NCBI GenBank assembly: GCA_945877425.1
Contig: CAMCRZ010000013.1
Coordinates: forward strand, 1-64,000
Length of the DNA stretch: 64,000 nucleotides
From: an uncultured Treponema sp.
GTDB lineage: Bacteria; Spirochaetota; Spirochaetia; Treponematales; Treponemataceae
Reading direction: 5' to 3'
In this document: positions 59,932 to 64,000 of the stretch, piece after piece
Numbering within the stretch: the stretch's first letter is position 1
Layout: each line of letters opens with the position of its first letter
Notes under the pieces: model-generated
What the model was told of the DNA's origin: nothing
The model's database searches: none
What the model saw: only the letters and a program-made list of their open reading frames with translations
Made by a program: the position numbers and the translations under genes

Positions 59932-61530
59932 ATGGTTAAGGAAAAAATTGCAGAAGAAATCGCTGGCGGAAAAGCAGTACTTGGAATCGAATTCGGTTCA
60001 ACACGTATAAAAGCTGTATTGATAAACAGCGAGCACGAACCTGTAGCAGGCGGCGCTTTTGACTGGGAAAATTCTCTTGTAGACGGAATCTGGACATATT
60101 CACTGGAAGAAATCCACAACGGCATATCAACAGCATTTGCAGAACTTAAAAAAGACGTATGGGAAAAGTACGGCGTAAAACTTACAAAACTTGCAGCAAT
60201 GGGCATAAGCGCAATGATGCACGGCTACCTTGCATTTGATGCAAAAGACAATCTCCTGGTTCCGTTCAGAACATGGCGCAACACAATCACAGGAGAAGCC
60301 TCAAAAGCATTGACAGAACTTTTTGACTATCCTATTCCGGAAAGATGGAGCATTGCCCATTTATATCAGGCTGTATTAAACAACGAAAGCCACGTAAAAG
60401 ACATATCATACTTTACTACACTTGCAGGCTACGTACACAAAATGCTTACAGGCAGAAAAGTCCTTGGAACAGGCGATGCTTCAGGAATGTTCCCTATTGA
60501 TGATAAGACAGGCACTTACAACGCAAAAATGACAGCACAGTTTAACGCACTCGTTGCAGACAGAAATTTCAGCTGGAAACTTGAAAACATTCTCCCGGAA
60601 GTTTTACCTGCGGGAAAAGAAGCCGGAACTTTAACAAAAGAAGGTGCTGCATGGCTTGATAAAGACGGAACTCTTGAAGCAGGATGCGTATTTGCCCCTC
60701 CGGAAGGCGATGCAGGAACAGGAATGTGCGCAACAAATTCAGTTTCACCACGGACAGGAAACGTAAGCGCAGGAACTTCAATTTTCAGCATGGTTGTACT
60801 TGAAAAGCCTCTTACAAAAACATACTTAGGTTTAATCGATGTAGTAACAACACCAGACGGAAAGCCGGTTGCAATGGTTCACGGAAACAACTGTACCGGA
60901 GAATACGACAAATGGATCAAAATGATAGGAGAAGCAGCAGAACTTCTTGGTGCAGAATTTTCAAAAGGTGAACTTTACGACAAGCTTCTCGGCTCGGCAA
61001 TGAAAGCAGACAAAGACTGTGGCGGATGTGTTGCATACAATTACATTTCAGGCGAAACAATTACAGGCTTTAACTCAGGCAGACCGCTTTTTGTACGGAC
61101 AGAAAACGCAAACCTTAAGCTTTCAAATTTTATGAGGGCACAGTTAAATGCAGCATTAAGTCCACTTAGAATAGGAATGGACATTCTCTTTGACGAAAAA
61201 GTTCCTCTCGAACGCTTAACAGGTCACGGCGGATATTTTAAAACTGAAGGCGTAGGACTTTCCCTTATGTCAGCAGCAATGCACACACCTGTCAGCGTAA
61301 TGAGCACGGCAGGAGAAGGCGGACCTTGGGGAATGGCATTACTTGCATCGTTTGTAATCAGTGGAAACGGAGAAACATTACCGCAATGGCTTGAAAAGAA
61401 AGTATTTGCCAGCGCAAAAGTTTCAACAGTAAACCCAGAACCGTCAGACGTAGAAGGCTTTAACAAATTCCTTGAAAATTACAAAAAAGGACTTGCAGCA
61501 GAACGTGGAGCAGTAGACAGCCTTAACTGA
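59932..61530 (+). CDS. FGGY-family carbohydrate kinase, probable L-ribulokinase
   Basis: This sugar kinase of 532 residues has the FGGY/actin-like fold. The N-terminal phosphate loop is LGIEFGSTRIKAVL; the middle carries GYVHKMLTGRKVLGTGDASGMF, and GNVSAGTSIFSM is the C-terminal ATP-binding motif. The next gene is araD, so the most likely reaction is phosphorylation of L-ribulose. Classical AraB is somewhat different in sequence, so xylulose or another pentulose is possible. The RBS GGGGG precedes the ATG. Its GC-rich third codon positions differ slightly from those of its neighbours. Confidence 0.85.
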   Translation: MVKEKIAEEIAGGKAVLGIEFGSTRIKAVLINSEHEPVAGGAFDWENSLVDGIWTYSLEEIHNGISTAFAELKKDVWEKYGVKLTKLAAMGISAMMHGYLAFDAKDNLLVPFRTWRNTITGEASKALTELFDYPIPERWSIAHLYQAVLNNESHVKDISYFTTLAGYVHKMLTGRKVLGTGDASGMFPIDDKTGTYNAKMTAQFNALVADRNFSWKLENILPEVLPAGKEAGTLTKEGAAWLDKDGTLEAGCVFAPPEGDAGTGMCATNSVSPRTGNVSAGTSIFSMVVLEKPLTKTYLGLIDVVTTPDGKPVAMVHGNNCTGEYDKWIKMIGEAAELLGAEFSKGELYDKLLGSAMKADKDCGGCVAYNYISGETITGFNSGRPLFVRTENANLKLSNFMRAQLNAALSPLRIGMDILFDEKVPLERLTGHGGYFKTEGVGLSLMSAAMHTPVSVMSTAGEGGPWGMALLASFVISGNGETLPQWLEKKVFASAKVSTVNPEPSDVEGFNKFLENYKKGLAAERGAVDSLN

Positions 61531-61642
61531 TTTGCCCCAGCAGCCCGGACTAGCCCCAAACGCAGCCCGGACTCAGCCCGAAAAATCAGCCGGAACTTTT
61601 ACACAAAATTTTTACAAAAAACTTTATGGAGGAAAAATCACT
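61531..61642. repeat. GC-rich short direct repeats between the kinase and araD
   Basis: The 12-mer GCAGCCCGGACT occurs twice, at 61540-61551 and 61562-61573, and is followed by CAGCCCG. An apparent ORF extension of araD runs through this stretch but has no RBS; the real start has GGAGG. Confidence 0.5.
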
Positions 61643-62368
61643 ATGTCAAAATATCAGACCTTAAAAGAAGAAGCCTATGAAGCAAATATGCAGATACCTG
61701 TCCAGCACCTTGCCTTGTACACATGGGGAAACGTAAGCGCATTTGCCCCTCAGCTGGGAGTATTTGCAATAAAACCAAGCGGAGTACCCTATCCTGAACT
61801 TACAGCAGAAAGCATGGTTATAGTAGACTTAGACGGAAAAGTAGTAGAAGGCACTTTACGCCCAAGCAGCGACACACCAACCCACGCAGTACTTTACAAA
61901 GAGTTTGCCGTAAAAGACGGAGCAAAAATCCGTGGAATAATACACACCCATTCAACCTATGCAGTAAGCTGGGCACAGGCAGTAAAACCGGTACCGCTGT
62001 TCGGAACAACCCACGCCGACCACATACAGACAGAAGTACCATGCACGCCATACCTTTCAAAAGAAGCAGTAGAAAATGATTACGAAAAAGAAACAGGAAA
62101 CTTAATAGTAAGCCATTTCCGCTCACTTAAACTAAACCCGGAAGAAGTAAACATGGTACTTGTGGGAGGACACGGACCATTTTGCTGGGGCTCAACAGCA
62201 GACAAATCAGTATACAACGCAGCCGTACTGGAAGAAGTAAGCCACATGGCAATAAACACACTTGCAATAAACCCTTCCCAGAAACCGCTGCCGGAATACA
62301 TAGTCCAGAAGCATTACCTGCGCAAACACGGGCCAAACGCATACTACGGTCAGGAAACAAAGCACTGA
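61643..62368 (+). CDS. araD: L-ribulose-5-phosphate 4-epimerase
   Basis: This class II aldolase-fold enzyme of 241 residues converts L-ribulose 5-phosphate to D-xylulose 5-phosphate. The motifs are TWGNVSAFAP, KPSGVPYPEL, the zinc site IIHTHSTYAVSWAQA, and GHGPFCWG with a nearby His. Length matches AraD. GGAGG (61627-61631 region) is well placed before the ATG at 61643. Together with the upstream kinase it feeds L-arabinose into the pentose pathway; L-arabinose is a side-chain sugar of the galactans cut by the GH53 enzyme. No araA is in the window. Confidence 0.94.
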   Translation: MSKYQTLKEEAYEANMQIPVQHLALYTWGNVSAFAPQLGVFAIKPSGVPYPELTAESMVIVDLDGKVVEGTLRPSSDTPTHAVLYKEFAVKDGAKIRGIIHTHSTYAVSWAQAVKPVPLFGTTHADHIQTEVPCTPYLSKEAVENDYEKETGNLIVSHFRSLKLNPEEVNMVLVGGHGPFCWGSTADKSVYNAAVLEEVSHMAINTLAINPSQKPLPEYIVQKHYLRKHGPNAYYGQETKH

Positions 62369-62439
62369 TTTTTATTTTTCCGGAGCATAATCAACTGCAA
62401 AAGAAAAACGCCGTGAAATAAGCATAAACCTTAAAGCAT

Positions 62440-62547
62440 TACCCGCTTTCCGTGGCTTACCCTCACGGCCGGTCTTTCGCTTCGCTCCAGACTTGCTCTG
62501 CAACCACTACAATCGGGGTCAGGCATTTTCCAATTCACGTGGAAAGA
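62440..62547. repeat. GC-rich repeat fused to the trpE/pabB fragment
   Basis: This segment is GC-rich and non-coding in appearance. It shares CAATCGGGGT, in reverse, with the repeat island near 1107-1116. It ends exactly where homology of the following fragment begins. It includes CTTTCGCTTCGCTCC, similar in style to the AGCAAAGCGAGGACG stretch at 1074. Confidence 0.45.
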
Positions 62548-63087
62548 ACAGCCCGCCGTCGTGGAAAAACTTCCGCAGAAGATGATGAACTTAAAAATGA
62601 ACTGCTTAATGATCCGAAAGAGAGGGCTGAGCATTTGATGCTGGTGGATCTTGCCCGCAATGATCTTGGCCGGGTATGTACAAACGGAAGTGTTGAAGTT
62701 ACCCGCTTTATGGAAGTAGAGCAGTTCAGTCATGTAATGCACATAGTAAGTGACGTTCAGGGAAAAGTTTCTCCGCAGTTTAAACCTATACAGGTTCTGC
62801 GTTCTGCATTTCCTGCAGGAACTATAAGCGGTGCTCCAAAAATCAGTGCCATTCAGATTTTAAGACGCATAGAAAAAACAAAGCGCCGCTTTTATGCTGG
62901 AGCAGTAGGTTACATTCAGTCTAACGGAGACCTGGATTTCTGTATTGCAATACGCTGTGCCTTGAAGCAGCAGAAGGTATGGAGCCTTCAGGCAGGGGGA
63001 GGAATTGTTTATGATTCAAATCCTGACCGTGAATGGACAGAAACCTGCGAAAAACTCGGTGCGTTGCAGTCTGTATTTAATTCGTAA
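62548..63087 (+). pseudogene. Truncated TrpE/PabB (chorismate-utilising enzyme), C-terminal fragment
   Basis: About 179 residues match the C-terminal third of anthranilate synthase / aminodeoxychorismate synthase component I. The fragment starts at TARRRGKT and keeps ERAEHLMLVDLARNDLGRV, FMEVEQFSHVMHIVS, the AGTISGAPKISAIQ motif, and QAGGGIVYDS near the end. The N-terminal ~300 residues are missing and replaced by the GC-rich repeat; no start or RBS fits. The open frame continues upstream to 62452, but that part is repeat. Trp and Pab types cannot be separated here. It should be inactive. Confidence 0.8.
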
Positions 63088-63118
63088 CTGTAATTTTTTA
63101 AGAACTCAATTTTAGAAG

Positions 63119-63158
63119 AATCCTGTGTTTTCTTTTTTGAAGATACAGGATTTTTTTT
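63119..63158 (+). terminator. Intrinsic terminator after the trpE/pabB fragment
   Basis: AATCCTGT/ACAGGATT arms (63119-63126 with 63145-63152) are followed by a run of T residues. Confidence 0.85.
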
Positions 63159-63236
63159 CTCAGGGCAGCAGATTCAAAAAATGTAAGTATAAGGAATGAC
63201 GGATGATTTTTTTCTGTGGGAAAATTTAATTACTAC

Positions 63237-63551
63237 TCAGTCCAGAGTTTTAAAATAATTCTTTATGGATTCCTGCATTACAAGAAGAAGATTTTTTTCG
63301 ATACGGTGAATACTATATCCGGTATCATTTTTTTCTGATGCATTTGCTGAGAATAATCTTTCATAGCTGACACCTAGTGCTTTTGCGATAGATTCTATTA
63401 CTTCAAGAGATGCGGACTTTCTTGCAAGTTCAATCTGAGTCATAAATGGAACTGAAATACCTGTTTTTTCTGCAAGATACTCCTGTGTCCAGCCAGTCTC
63501 TTTTCTTAATGTCCGTATGTTTCTTCCCAGAACTGTTTTTATATCATCCAT
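63237..63551 (-). CDS. XRE-family transcription regulator, possible restriction controller (C protein)
   Basis: This protein of 104 residues has an XRE-type HTH (~8-65) with the core GRNIRTLRKETGWTQEYLA, then the recognition helix region VPFMTQIELARKS. Its size and layout are like C proteins that time expression of restriction enzymes. The C-terminal ~35 residues are helical and not recognised. It is divergent from the nuclease-like gene at 63662. Both promoters overlap a perfect palindrome, so it probably represses or activates both. Its own -10 TATACT (63559-63564, minus) lies 7 nt before the ATG, without SD, so it may be leaderless. Confidence 0.82.
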   Translation of the reverse strand: MDDIKTVLGRNIRTLRKETGWTQEYLAEKTGISVPFMTQIELARKSASLEVIESIAKALGVSYERLFSANASEKNDTGYSIHRIEKNLLLVMQESIKNYFKTLD

Positions 63552-63558
63552 GACAAAA

Positions 63559-63626
63559 AGTATATTGCTATCAGCAAATATTGAAATTATCTGATAGCAA
63601 TATTATAATGTTGAAAATAGCAATAT
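63559..63626. promoter_or_regulatory. Divergent overlapping promoters with 13-bp inverted-repeat operator
   Basis: The arms ATATTGCTATCAG (63562-63574) and CTGATAGCAATAT (63591-63603) are perfect reverse complements with a 16-nt spacer. A third half-site, ATAGCAATAT, lies at 63617-63626. The right arm occupies the spacer between TTGAAA (63581-63586) and TATAAT (63604-63609), the 17-nt-spaced promoter of the nuclease gene. The left arm overlaps the XRE gene's promoter. This is the layout of an autoregulated switch. Confidence 0.75.
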
Positions 63627-63661
63627 TTTAATATAGCTGTTGGATATAGGAGGTAATTAAA

Positions 63662-64000
63662 TTGGGATTTGAAAGTGGTAAGCGAAAAGGAAATATCTGG
63701 AATGATGTTCTTTTTATTGACAGTTTGATTAAACAAAAAGGTGCTTCTACTGATAAGAAAAATAACAGTGGAATTATGAATATTTCCGGTAAAGATGAAA
63801 GAACCTTTGAAACTAGATTTTCATCTTTACTTGAAGCTAATACAGACAGATTGAACGGTAAAATTATTACTCAACAGAATAATGATACAAGCGTACAGGC
63901 TGTTTATTGTTTTGGGAAAAAGCATCGTCCTGATATGTCTGTTAATGAGGATGGAATTGCTATTGAAATAAAATATATTAATAATTCCCTTGATGGATTA
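63662..64000 (+). CDS. Partial gene: probable PD-(D/E)xK-family endonuclease
   Basis: The gene runs off the window; 113 codons are seen. It starts at TTG 63662, behind a near-perfect SD (AGGAGG). The N-terminal part is helical and charged. Residues ~88-105 contain HRPDMSV… followed by GIAIEIKYI, i.e. PD-x(n)-E-x-K, the catalytic signature of restriction-endonuclease-fold nucleases. With an XRE controller on the opposite strand, a type II restriction or related defence nuclease is likely. No methylase is visible in the window. The TTG start and strong SD suggest controlled translation. Confidence 0.65.
   Translation, partial: MGFESGKRKGNIWNDVLFIDSLIKQKGASTDKKNNSGIMNISGKDERTFETRFSSLLEANTDRLNGKIITQQNNDTSVQAVYCFGKKHRPDMSVNEDGIAIEIKYINNSLDGL

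Noticed and set aside
61532-61642. N-terminal extension of araD
   Set aside because: It is Pro/Ala-rich translation of short repeats with no RBS. GGAGG precedes ATG 61643.
1-64000. CRISPR array, prophage or complete IS element
   Set aside because: No regularly spaced direct repeats, integrase, phage structural gene or transposase were found on either strand.

Overview
The window looks like a piece of chromosome from a free-living or gut/rumen-type Treponema (Spirochaetes). The support is indirect: AT-rich DNA, many short lipoprotein signal peptides, several OmpA-like and beta-barrel envelope proteins, a chemoreceptor, a full set of purine genes that pathogenic treponemes lack, a class II-type PurE, and plant-polysaccharide functions (GH53 galactanase, L-ribulose kinase and epimerase). 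No rRNA, phage, complete IS element or CRISPR array was found; one tRNA (Asn) is present.

Layout. 1-1150: a VapBC-like toxin-antitoxin pair followed by a GC-rich repeat island. 1200-3020: ettA. 3060-9650: a secreted galactanase behind a well-formed promoter and operator-like palindrome, then a diguanylate cyclase and a YesM/YesN-type two-component pair. 9670-13995: fabD-fabG, purC, an rRNA pseudouridine synthase and a small (p)ppGpp synthetase. 14100-16450: a lipoprotein island with a frameshifted secreted metallopeptidase, placed between purine genes. 16480-21330: purE, purF, purM, purN. 21350-29850: OmpA-like protein, chemoreceptor, MltD-like transglycosylase, TPR lipoproteins. 29950-33100: yajC-secD-secF. 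33260-38770: ispH, a beta-barrel plus a 1067-residue Ig-repeat/OmpA protein, and a 45-residue lipoprotein. 38900-41130: tRNA-Asn and htpG. 41430-46130: a Gld-like ABC transporter operon. 46170-59590: mixed housekeeping and unknown genes, including nudC, corA behind a structured leader, a MATE exporter, hisC, a carboxyltransferase and a pseudokinase-like membrane protein. 59930-62370: L-ribulokinase-like gene and araD. 62450-63090: a beheaded trpE/pabB fragment. 63237-64000: an XRE regulator divergent from the start of a PD-(D/E)xK nuclease gene, with overlapping promoters and a perfect 13-bp inverted repeat. This is probably the edge of a restriction or defence module that continues past the window.

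Three signals cross the window. First, at least seven genes have a sigma70-like -10 box 6 to 9 nt before the start codon and no Shine-Dalgarno, so they are probably leaderless. Second, a degenerate GC-rich intergenic repeat carrying the 12-mer CGTACTTGCCAA recurs in several gaps. Third, several genes have clear palindromes over promoters or ribosome binding sites. The best candidates for new biology are the XRE/nuclease switch at the right edge, the structured leader with a tiny ORF before corA, and the beta-barrel/Ig-repeat/OmpA pair.
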